Source of the DNA: an uncultured Phaeodactylibacter sp.
GTDB taxonomy: Bacteria > Bacteroidota > Bacteroidia > Chitinophagales > Saprospiraceae
DNA length: 5,625 nt
Assembly: GCA_913062745.1 (NCBI GenBank)
Contig: CAJXXJ010000287.1
Span: 1-5,625, forward strand
Reading direction: 5' to 3'
Made by a program: the position numbers and the translations under genes
Notes under the pieces: model-generated
Databases searched by the model: none
Told to the model about the DNA's origin: nothing
What the model saw: the letters and a program-made list of their open reading frames with translations, nothing else
Shown here: positions 1 through 5,625 of the stretch, in pieces
Layout of the letters: each line of letters starts with the position of its first letter
Position numbering within the stretch: position 1 is the first letter of the stretch

Positions 1-77
1 GCGGGAACATCCGCCTTGATTAGCCTCAAAATTCGCTCCCACTCAACCCATAAATTAACACTTGACAGACCACTAGA

Positions 78-106
78 AATGTGTGCCTCACCCAGAGCCA
101 CACATT
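78..106. repeat. Strong imperfect hairpin, 12-position stem with 5-base loop
   Basis: Positions 78-89 pair with 95-106 over twelve positions with one mismatch (C86 against C98), closing a five-base loop at 90-94. The arms are AATGTGTGCCTC and GAGCCACACATT. Neither strand has a long T run directly after the stem, so it is not a canonical intrinsic terminator. It could be a 3' UTR structure, a Rho-assisted or bidirectional terminator, or a palindromic protein-binding site. Pairing was checked base by base by hand; the function is unknown. Confidence 0.55.
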
Positions 107-184
107 CCGACTTTCAGGCAGGAAGGGCGAAGAGATCGACTGTTAATTGATTATCCGCATTTGTGTTCGGTAGGCAGTATTAAT

Positions 185-233
185 TGTACACTCCCCATCC
201 CCAATGTCGAAATCCGGAGGGGGAGAGTATACA
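185..233 (-). repeat. Long imperfect hairpin in the presumed 3' UTR of the cyclase gene
   Basis: Positions 185-192 pair with 226-233, and 193-200 pair with 216-223, around a 15-base loop at 201-215, with a two-base bulge at 224-225. There are two DNA mismatches: 189/229 and 197/219. In a leftward (minus) transcript the 189/229 pair becomes an allowed G-U wobble, so the structure is slightly better as minus-strand RNA, which fits a 3' UTR element of the cyclase gene. No T run follows it, so a simple intrinsic terminator is not supported. Confidence 0.45.
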
Positions 234-252
234 CTTACCTGCATCCGTGCCC

Positions 253-278
253 ATCCGTTGGAAAAAAAACGTACGGAT
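253..278 (-). terminator. Weak candidate terminator region: short inverted repeat with an eight-T tract
   Basis: ATCCGT at 253-258 and ACGGAT at 273-278 are perfect six-base inverted repeats. In minus-strand RNA the run of eight U (from A262-A269) lies in the 14-base loop rather than after the stem, which is not the normal terminator layout. An alternative upstream stem from the two GATC copies near 276-288 would put the U run after a hairpin, but it has only four strong pairs. The place, about 30 to 55 bases past the cyclase stop, suits a terminator; the structure is weak. Confidence 0.2.
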
Positions 279-309
279 CAGTGCGATCAGCAAAATCAGT
301 GTCCCCCTT

Positions 310-3300
310 CTAATCCCCCAGATACTCTTCCACAAAAAACATATCAATATCCTCCCCGCGCGTAGCGGTGTACTGGCCATGGTAGGTACAGTCAAACAGT
401 TCGCGGATTAGATCGTGGGTGGCAGCGGAGACGTTTATTTTCCCGGCCTCGCCGCTTGTCTCCATGCGCGCAGCCAGGTTGACGGTGTCTCCCCAGATAT
501 CGTAAGCGAACTTTTTGATGCCGACAATACCGGCTACCACCGGGCCAGTGTGTATGCCAATGCGGGCCTCGAAGAAAGGCTTCTGCTCTGCCTCCCGCTG
601 TATGCGCAGGCCCGCCATAAATTCCTGAATTTCCATAGCCGCCATCGTTACGCGGACGGCCTCGTTGCTGTCATCGTCGCGCATGCCGCCCACGCACAGG
701 TACGCATCGCCCACCGTTTTGATCTTCTCCAGCCCGTACTTTTCCATAATCTCGTCAAAAGCGCGGAAGCAGTGGTCAATTTCGGCCACCAGGTCCTCCG
801 GGTCCATCTGTTCGGAAATGCGGCTGAACCCTTTGAAGTCAGAAAACATCACCGTCACCAGTTCGTGGCGCTTCGCTTTGGCAAAGCCGTGCTGCTTCAG
901 CTCCTCGGCAGTCTCTGCCGGCAAAATGTTGAGCAGCAGCTCTTCGGATTTATGCTTTTCCTGCTCCAACTCCTGCGTGCGTTCCTGTACCAGCGCCTGC
1001 AGAGCCAGCTCCCGCTTGTGGATGAGGTAGATGCGGTAGCGCATGATGCCGAAGACGATAGCAATCAGCAGCAGCGTGCACAGCACCCAAAACCACCAGC
1101 TATTGTAAAACGCCTCCTTGATGACAACAGGGATTGCTAATTCCTGGCTGTTCCACTGCGGCGTGTTGGCACCGCTCTTCGCCCTGACCCGGAAGGTGTA
1201 GCGGCCGGCCGGGATGTTGTTGTAGCGCGCCATCGTCACCTCATTGGGCGAGGACCAGGCTTCGTCGTAGCCTTCCAGCTGATAGCTGTAAAGGTGATCA
1301 GAGGAATGGCGGTAATCAGCCAGCGCAAACTGAAAGGAAAAAATGCGGTCCCAGGGGGACAGGGTGATCACGGCATCGGGCGAAAGCCCCTGCTGCTGTG
1401 TAATCAGGCTGTCCTTTACGCCATCGTATTTGGCGAAAGCCGTAAACAGCAAGGGAGCTTCCCGCTCCTCCTCCTTGCGCTGCAAAAACTGCGGCCCGGG
1501 GAAGAAGGCATTGACACCATTGAGCCCGCCGAAGTACATCCGGCCATTACGGGCTTTGTAAAAAGAGATACGGTTAAACTCATTGGCGCTGATCCCATCC
1601 TCCAGAAAGAAGTTATTGAAGGTGCCGGTAGCCATGCTGAAGCGGCTAAGCCCATTGTCGGTACTTACCCACAGGCAGGAGTCGCCTTCCGGCAAAATAC
1701 CATTGATAAAGTTATTCGGTAAGCCATCTTCTGTCGTGTAGATGCGCAGGCTGTCCTGCCGCAGGTCGATACAGTGTAGCCCGGCACCGGTACCCACCCA
1801 CAACCGCTGCCGGCTGTCCTCGTAGATGGCGTTGACCTGGTCATGAGCAAAAGGAAGAGGGCTCTGCTTACCGGTATGGTAATGCGCCAGCCGGCCGGTA
1901 TCTTTTTTTATTTTGTAAAGGCCGTTGCCCAGCGTGCCTACCCATATCCAGCCCTCGGTGCGCCCCTGATGCAGATAGCTGATATTGCCGTCGAGGCTGT
2001 CCCAGCGGCCTTGCTGGTCTTCAAATTCTGTCAGTTCGCCGGTTCGCGGGTCATATTGATGCAGCCAGTGGAGATAGCCCATCCACAGCAGGCTGTCCCG
2101 GTCCGGGATGACGTGGCCCAGGTCTTTTTCCGGAAGGTCCAGGATATCATCTACGCGCAGTGATTGCAGATCGATCCGTTTGCCGTTGCCGGTCCACAGC
2201 GCCCCGTCGAAGTAGGTCAGGCCAAATGGGTAGCTGAAAAAATTATTGTAGGGGAAAAGCGGCCGCAGGCTGTTGGTGCCGGGGTCGAGCCGGTGGATGG
2301 AGTTGTAGTAGGAAATATAAACGTTGCCGGCCTCGTCTTCCGTGATGCCCCGTATGCTGCAGTAGATGTTGCTGCAGTATTCGCTGCCGCCGTCCAGGTA
2401 GTGGTCAAATAATTGCTCAGACTGCACAATCTTGATGGCGCCGAAGTCGGATGCAGCCCAGATCACGCCGGAGCGGTCCCGGAAGATTTGCCGGTAGGTG
2501 GTGACGTTTTTGGTGATTTCCCGAATCTGTGGGTCGTAGTTCGTTACGCTTTGGCTGGAAGCATCATAGTACAGCAGCTTTCCCCGGCTGCCCAGCCAAA
2601 GGTCGCCCCCTTTTTCCAGCAACAAGGCAGAAGCCATCTCCGCAGGGAAGCTCGCGGGGTGTGTCTCGAAGCGGCCATCCTGCGGGTTCAGCGTAAACAG
2701 CTGCCCGTCTACGCAGAGCAGGTAAAGGCGGCCCTGCTCATCTGCCTCAATTTGAGCAATACGGGACTGAGCGGGCACCGGCAAAGTAAAACGGTTCCGG
2801 ATTGCTCCGTTTTCGTCCAGTTGCCAGAGCTGATTGCCGTTGGCGCCAACGTACAGGAATGCCCCCACGGCTTCCATCGGCCGGCCGGTATACTGCCCTT
2901 CCAGCTTGTGCAGGCTTTCGTAGCGCCCATCCTCCTGCATCCGCAGCAGCTCAGTGGTCGCAGACTTTTCATCGTATACAGCCATCCACAGCTTTCCGTC
3001 GGCTGAAAAGGTAAGGCTGTACGGAACTTTGGCCTGCCGGGCAATGACCTCGCCTTCCTTGATCTGGTAATCTTCAAAGGAAGGTTCGTGCGGTGCAAAG
3101 CGGGTAACAAAGTCCGGGCTTCCCAGCCACAATCGCTGTTGCGGGCCTATGGCGATATCCTTGTAGGCCTGATGCGGCAGGTAAGTGCGTAGCTCCTGTG
3201 GGTGGTAATGGAGGAAGTCGTAACCGTCGAAACGGTTGAGCCCGTTGATCGTGGCCAGCCAGATATAGCCCTGATGATCCTGCTGTATCTTGAAAACGAT

Positions 3301-3414
3301 GCGGTGGCTCAGCCCGTCTTCAAAATCGTATACCCTGATACTTACGCCTTCCTGAGTATAGGCAGCGCATCCCAAAAAACAGCAGCATAGGAGTAGGCAG
3401 AGCTTTCTTAGCAT
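310..3414 (-). CDS. Membrane sensor with periplasmic propeller, Y_Y_Y domain and class III adenylate cyclase output
   Basis: Predicted to bind a periplasmic signal and make cAMP in the cytoplasm. Numbering is from the ATG at 3414. Residues 1-20 are a Cys/Leu-rich signal peptide; FLGC at 13-16 is a poor lipobox. A two-component-regulator propeller spans about 24-638, opening with GLSHRIVFKIQQD (34-46) and NGLNRFDG (57-64); a late blade has RLWVGTGAGL. A Y_Y_Y domain covers about 700-765, a membrane helix 773-791 and a likely coiled coil about 799-828. The cyclase occupies about 850-1000: metal-binding D859 (FSDFKGFS) and D903 (VGDAY), adenine-type K899 and D972 (YDIWGDTVN), N979 and R983. All expected catalytic residues are present, so it should be active. 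The frame stays open 36 codons upstream to 3522, but that extension lacks a signal peptide, so the start at 3414 is preferred. The ligand is unknown. Confidence 0.9.
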   Translation of the reverse strand: MLRKLCLLLCCCFLGCAAYTQEGVSIRVYDFEDGLSHRIVFKIQQDHQGYIWLATINGLNRFDGYDFLHYHPQELRTYLPHQAYKDIAIGPQQRLWLGSPDFVTRFAPHEPSFEDYQIKEGEVIARQAKVPYSLTFSADGKLWMAVYDEKSATTELLRMQEDGRYESLHKLEGQYTGRPMEAVGAFLYVGANGNQLWQLDENGAIRNRFTLPVPAQSRIAQIEADEQGRLYLLCVDGQLFTLNPQDGRFETHPASFPAEMASALLLEKGGDLWLGSRGKLLYYDASSQSVTNYDPQIREITKNVTTYRQIFRDRSGVIWAASDFGAIKIVQSEQLFDHYLDGGSEYCSNIYCSIRGITEDEAGNVYISYYNSIHRLDPGTNSLRPLFPYNNFFSYPFGLTYFDGALWTGNGKRIDLQSLRVDDILDLPEKDLGHVIPDRDSLLWMGYLHWLHQYDPRTGELTEFEDQQGRWDSLDGNISYLHQGRTEGWIWVGTLGNGLYKIKKDTGRLAHYHTGKQSPLPFAHDQVNAIYEDSRQRLWVGTGAGLHCIDLRQDSLRIYTTEDGLPNNFINGILPEGDSCLWVSTDNGLSRFSMATGTFNNFFLEDGISANEFNRISFYKARNGRMYFGGLNGVNAFFPGPQFLQRKEEEREAPLLFTAFAKYDGVKDSLITQQQGLSPDAVITLSPWDRIFSFQFALADYRHSSDHLYSYQLEGYDEAWSSPNEVTMARYNNIPAGRYTFRVRAKSGANTPQWNSQELAIPVVIKEAFYNSWWFWVLCTLLLIAIVFGIMRYRIYLIHKRELALQALVQERTQELEQEKHKSEELLLNILPAETAEELKQHGFAKAKRHELVTVMFSDFKGFSRISEQMDPEDLVAEIDHCFRAFDEIMEKYGLEKIKTVGDAYLCVGGMRDDDSNEAVRVTMAAMEIQEFMAGLRIQREAEQKPFFEARIGIHTGPVVAGIVGIKKFAYDIWGDTVNLAARMETSGEAGKINVSAATHDLIRELFDCTYHGQYTATRGEDIDMFFVEEYLGD

Positions 3415-3586
3415 AGCAATAGCGGATACTGCTCCCGAATGTACAGAAAAAATATGGCATAGGGACGGAAACCAAAAAGTTGAACGGATAAAATATGCCC
3501 TAAAATTTGCCGGGCCCGCCATCGAAAGAGCATGTGAGAGGCCCGGAGCAGGAGCCCGACCCTGAAAAATGGCTGACCCGCGTGTA
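3415..3586. other. Spacer between the channel and cyclase genes
   Basis: This 172-base spacer separates the stop of the mechanosensitive channel gene from the start of the cyclase gene, both read leftward. I find no hairpin followed by T residues after the channel stop, so read-through from the channel gene into the cyclase gene is possible. The half nearest the cyclase is AT-rich and holds its candidate promoter. AAAATATG occurs twice in direct orientation, at 3449-3456 and 3490-3497, 41 bases apart. The hexamer GGCATA at 3456-3461 is also inverted as TATGCC at 3494-3499. Confidence 0.5.
3447..3476 (-). promoter_or_regulatory. Candidate Bacteroidota-type promoter for the cyclase gene
   Basis: Read on the minus strand, TTTG at 3476-3473 is followed after 18 bases by TATTTTTT at 3454-3447. 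This matches the Bacteroidota sigma-factor consensus TTTG / TAnnTTTG except for the last base. Transcription would begin near 3440, leaving a leader of about 25 bases before the ATG at 3414. That placement also supports 3414 over the upstream in-frame ATG at 3522, which lies before the promoter. No clear Shine-Dalgarno sequence precedes the start, as is usual in this phylum. Confidence 0.4.
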
Positions 3587-4474
3587 CTACCCGTTGGAAG
3601 CTTCAGAATAAGCCTTCTGCATCACATGGCGGTTAAGCTGAGTCGGTATGCCGTTGGCGGATAGTTCGATAACGAGTTCTGTACGCACGTTGTGCTGCAG
3701 GTTCCAGGCATCCGCAGCCGATTCGGCCCAGGCCGCCACCCAACACTTAATGGAAGTCGGCCCCATTTCCATTACCCAGAAGCGGGGCCCCTCCTTGATT
3801 TTGGCAGAAGAATACTGCCCCGCAATCCTGAGGGCACAGTCCCGCACCTGCTGCAGGTCGGCATCGGTGGCTACGTGGAATTCCACATGCGCCCAGATGA
3901 AGTTGTCCTTCATCGTAAAGTTGACCATCTCCCGGTTGAGCATATCCGAATTGGAAATGACGTAGCGCTTCCAGTCCCAGGTTTTGATGGAGGTATGCAG
4001 CAGGGTAATGTCTTCAATCACCCCGTAATAGCCATCCACAATAACGGTATCCCCCAGACGGATACTGGAAGAAAAGCTCATCAACACGCCGGCGATAAAG
4101 TTTTCAATAATGGGCCTGGCCGCAATACCGATGATAATACCCAGCGCAGATATTAGGACGCTAATAGACGTGAGCGGCAGGTAGGAAGAGAAGGGGATGA
4201 TGAGCAACGGCAGCAGCAGCAGGGCACCGGCTACGATCACCGCCCGGCGTATGATGCTGAAGCGGCCCTGTATATTGTCCGCCGCCTGTGCCAGGGTGGA
4301 GTTGTCCGTTACTCCCGGAGGAGCAACGGTGGAAACCGGGTTGATATCCTCAATATCCCCGAGGCGGCTGATACGCCGGCGCTTGAAGCGGGCGATGGTT
4401 TTTAGCAATCCCCAGATGAGCAATGCCCCACCGAAAAGGACGACAACTAGGTATATCCATTGATTCTGGCTCAT
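3587..4474 (-). CDS. MscS-family small-conductance mechanosensitive ion channel
   Basis: A 295-residue inner-membrane channel expected to open under membrane tension and release solutes on hypo-osmotic shock. Three membrane helices are visible: about 6-24, 77-95 and 101-134, the last being the pore helix and its continuation. The basic stretch KTIARFKRRR after helix 1 places the 25-75 linker in the cytoplasm, giving the N-out, C-in topology of E. coli MscS. The family signature is clear: ENFIAGVL (124-131), then RLGDTVIVDGYYGVIEDI (139-156), and VISNSDMLN (172-180) where MscS has its IPN motif. The beta domain and the C-terminal alpha/beta domain follow, and the length is close to that of E. 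coli MscS. Residue 120 is Arg and 121 is Pro, where a hand alignment to E. coli MscS places Gln112 and Gly113. The ATG at 4474 starts just before helix 1 and no better upstream start is seen. Specific paralogue not assigned. Confidence 0.93.
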   Translation of the reverse strand: MSQNQWIYLVVVLFGGALLIWGLLKTIARFKRRRISRLGDIEDINPVSTVAPPGVTDNSTLAQAADNIQGRFSIIRRAVIVAGALLLLPLLIIPFSSYLPLTSISVLISALGIIIGIAARPIIENFIAGVLMSFSSSIRLGDTVIVDGYYGVIEDITLLHTSIKTWDWKRYVISNSDMLNREMVNFTMKDNFIWAHVEFHVATDADLQQVRDCALRIAGQYSSAKIKEGPRFWVMEMGPTSIKCWVAAWAESAADAWNLQHNVRTELVIELSANGIPTQLNRHVMQKAYSEASNG

Positions 4475-4496
4475 AACTTAATATAAGGATTTTGGC

Positions 4497-4528
4497 GTAA
4501 AGTAACCGGTTTTGCGGCTTGCGAACAA
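4497..4528 (-). promoter_or_regulatory. Weak candidate promoter for the channel gene
   Basis: On the minus strand, TTG at 4528-4526 is followed after 21 bases by TACTTTAC at 4504-4497, which matches TAnnTTTG at six of eight positions. A start near 4490 would leave a leader of about 15 bases before the ATG at 4474. The match is poor enough that chance is a real possibility. Confidence 0.2.
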
Positions 4529-4538
4529 TCCTGAAGCC

Positions 4539-4567
4539 TTGTTCCTTCAAAGATTTGAGTATCTTTC
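4539..4567 (+). promoter_or_regulatory. Candidate Bacteroidota-type promoter for the M48 protease gene
   Basis: TTG at 4539-4541 is followed after 18 bases by TATCTTTC at 4560-4567, which matches TAnnTTTG except at the last base. Transcription would begin near 4574, giving a short leader before the ATG at 4589. The spacing lies within the range known for Bacteroidota promoters. Confidence 0.35.
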
Positions 4568-4588
4568 GATATCTAAACCTGAAGAATA

Positions 4589-5625
4589 ATGAAAAACTAC
4601 TTTTTGACCATGATAGTGGCCGTGCTTACGGGCCTGATGCTCAGCTCTTGCGCCACTAACCCGGTAACCGGTAAACGGGAGTTGATGTTGCTCAGCAAGG
4701 ATCAGGAAGCTCAGATGGGCGCACAGTCAGACCCCCAAATCGTAGCTTCTTACGGATTGTACCAGGACCAGAACATGCAGCAGTTCATTAACTCCAAGGG
4801 AAAACTGATGGGCCGCATCTCGCATCGCCCCGATATCAACTATGAATTTAAAATATTGGACTCCCCGGTAGTCAATGCCTTCGCGCTGCCCGGCGGCTTT
4901 ATCTACTTTACCCGGGGGATTATGGCCCACTTCAACAATGAGGCGCAATTTGCCGGCGTGCTGGGCCACGAGATCGGGCACGTCACTGCACGGCACTCTG
5001 CGCAGCGCTATAGCCGTCAAATGCTGGCACAGGTAGGCCTGATAGCCGGCATGGTAGTCTCTCCGGAGTTTGGCCAGTTTGCGGATGTGGCGGCGCAGGG
5101 CCTGGGGCTGTTGTTCCTGAAATACGGCCGCGACGACGAGCGCGAGGCGGACACGCTCGGCGTGCGCTACATGATGCGGGAAGGCTACGACCCGAACGCG
5201 GCGGTGGACGTGTTCGAGATGCTGGCACGCAAGACCGCGGCGTCCGGGGGACAGCAAATCCCGTCCTGGCTGTCGACGCACCCTGCGCCGACCGATCGCA
5301 GGGAACGGCTCAAGGCCCAGATCGCCGCCAATCCGGCCCGCGCGGACCGCGTGGCGCGCGAGGCCTATCTCGAGCGCATCGACGGCCTGGTCTACGGCAA
5401 GGACCCGCGGCACGGCTATTTCGAAGGCGAACGCTTCGTGCATCCGGAGCTCGAGTTCGGTTTCATGCTGCCCGGCGGCTGGCAGCGGCAGAATCTGTCC
5501 CGGGCCGTAATCGCGCAGCATCCAGACGGGGCCGCTGCGCTCGAGTTGACGCTGGCTGCCACCGACGGGCACGCGGCAGCGGCCGAAGCCTTCCTGTCCC
5601 AGCCCGGGATATCGCGCGGCGACGC
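4589..5625 (+). CDS. M48-family zinc metalloprotease lipoprotein, 3' end beyond the window
   Basis: The frame is open from the ATG at 4589 to the window edge (345 full codons), so the protein is truncated on the right. Residues 1-21 form a lipoprotein signal with lipobox LSSC and the acylation Cys at 21. CATNPVTGKREL follows, typical of secreted M48 peptidases. The catalytic motif is HEIGH at 127-131: H127 and H131 bind zinc and E128 is the catalytic base. In DDEREADTLG the E-x-x-A-D pattern makes E184 the third zinc ligand. STHPAPTDRRERL (229-241) is the conserved late block. After it, HPELEFGFMLPGGW matches the C-terminal extension I recall from this lipoprotein group. It should degrade damaged or misassembled envelope proteins, tethered to a membrane. 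GC and codon use rise sharply from about residue 165 (position 5081), so the two halves may come from different genomes. The frame is not broken there. Confidence 0.9.
   Translation, partial: MKNYFLTMIVAVLTGLMLSSCATNPVTGKRELMLLSKDQEAQMGAQSDPQIVASYGLYQDQNMQQFINSKGKLMGRISHRPDINYEFKILDSPVVNAFALPGGFIYFTRGIMAHFNNEAQFAGVLGHEIGHVTARHSAQRYSRQMLAQVGLIAGMVVSPEFGQFADVAAQGLGLLFLKYGRDDEREADTLGVRYMMREGYDPNAAVDVFEMLARKTAASGGQQIPSWLSTHPAPTDRRERLKAQIAANPARADRVAREAYLERIDGLVYGKDPRHGYFEGERFVHPELEFGFMLPGGWQRQNLSRAVIAQHPDGAAALELTLAATDGHAAAAEAFLSQPGISRGD

Larger units (their letters stand above)
1..309. other. Non-coding stretch downstream of the cyclase gene
   Basis: I see no convincing gene in these 309 bases. 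The short open frames here have no recognisable motif, and two of them overlap the cyclase gene or its stop. The stretch is more AT-rich in places than the coding regions and contains three inverted repeats (78-106, 185-233, 253-278). All three lie beyond the stop codon of the leftward-transcribed cyclase gene, so they would fall in its 3' untranslated RNA or between it and whatever lies further left. The heptamer TTAATTG occurs twice, at about 141-147 and 180-186, without forming an obvious array. No tRNA, rRNA or CRISPR structure is visible. Confidence 0.6.
4475..4588. other. Divergent intergenic region between the channel and protease genes
   Basis: This 114-base region separates the starts of two genes read in opposite directions, so it must hold the signals for both. 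It contains one fair candidate promoter to the right and one weak one to the left. Neither start has a strong Shine-Dalgarno; the protease start is preceded by the purine-rich GAAGAATA, which could act as a weak site. Confidence 0.6.

Noticed and set aside
62..67. TTGACA, a perfect sigma-70 -35 box
   Set aside because: No -10-like hexamer follows at 16-18 bases, no gene follows in that direction, and the genome style suggests the Bacteroidota promoter type instead.
159..187. TTTG followed by TAATTGTA after about 17 bases, promoter-like on the plus strand
   Set aside because: The second element matches the consensus poorly, and the only gene downstream is read in the other direction.
83..411. 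Short open frames at 83-313, 184-411 (plus) and 180-395 (minus)
   Set aside because: They have no recognisable motif, overlap each other and the hairpins, and two run into the cyclase gene's coding end.
415..1140. Plus-strand open frame of 241 codons opposite the cyclase domain
   Set aside because: It is antisense to the conserved cyclase, membrane helix and coiled-coil part of a well-supported gene, and shows no family motif.
2876..2891. Repeated GGCCGG-rich words within the propeller gene
   Set aside because: They sit in coding sequence, recur at irregular places and follow from Gly/Arg/Pro codon choice; no array or element is formed.
2413..3006. Plus-strand open frame of 197 codons opposite the propeller
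   Set aside because: Antisense shadow of the propeller coding sequence; no recognisable domain or start signal.
3415..3522. Upstream in-frame extension of the cyclase gene to an ATG at 3522
   Set aside because: The added 36 residues lack a signal-peptide pattern and would bury the clear one that begins at 3414. The candidate promoter also lies inside this extension.
4727..5572. Long open frame on the minus strand, 281 codons, opposite the M48 protease
   Set aside because: It lies wholly antisense to a frame with a clear lipobox, HEIGH motif and other M48 blocks. Its own product is His/Arg/Ala-rich without a recognisable motif. High-GC coding sequence commonly leaves the opposite strand open.

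Overview
The window carries three genes and three non-coding stretches. It most resembles a member of the Bacteroidota, plausibly a Saprospiria/Lewinella-like lineage. The reasons are a periplasmic two-component-regulator propeller with a Y_Y_Y domain, start codons without clear Shine-Dalgarno sequences, and upstream elements resembling the Bacteroidota TTTG / TAnnTTTG promoter. The organism call is an inference from family style, not from a marker gene.

Layout, left to right. Positions 1-309 have no convincing gene but hold two good imperfect hairpins and one weak one, just past the 3' end of the first gene. Positions 310-3414 (minus) encode a 1034-residue transmembrane sensor: signal peptide, periplasmic beta-propeller, Y_Y_Y domain, one membrane helix, a short coiled coil and a class III nucleotidyl cyclase with the residues expected for ATP (adenylate cyclase). 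Positions 3415-3586 are a spacer with a plausible promoter for the cyclase gene. Positions 3587-4474 (minus) encode a three-helix MscS-type small-conductance mechanosensitive channel. Positions 4475-4588 are a divergent intergenic region with candidate promoters facing both ways. From 4589 (plus) to the window edge runs a lipoprotein metalloprotease of family M48, open at the right end.

How the genes may work together: the two minus-strand genes lie in the order channel then cyclase and could be partly co-transcribed, but the cyclase appears to have its own promoter. The cyclase would convert a periplasmic signal into cytoplasmic cAMP. The channel is a turgor-release valve, and the protease acts on envelope proteins. 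All three are envelope functions, but nothing in the sequence proves a single pathway.

The two observations most worth following are (a) the sensor in which a class III adenylate cyclase sits where a histidine kinase usually follows the propeller/Y_Y_Y module, and (b) a sharp change in base composition and codon use inside the M48 protease gene at about 5080-5140. The change puts the HEIGH motif and the third zinc ligand on opposite sides of an apparent junction. It could be homologous recombination or an assembly chimera, so everything right of about 5080 should be treated with caution as to its organism of origin.
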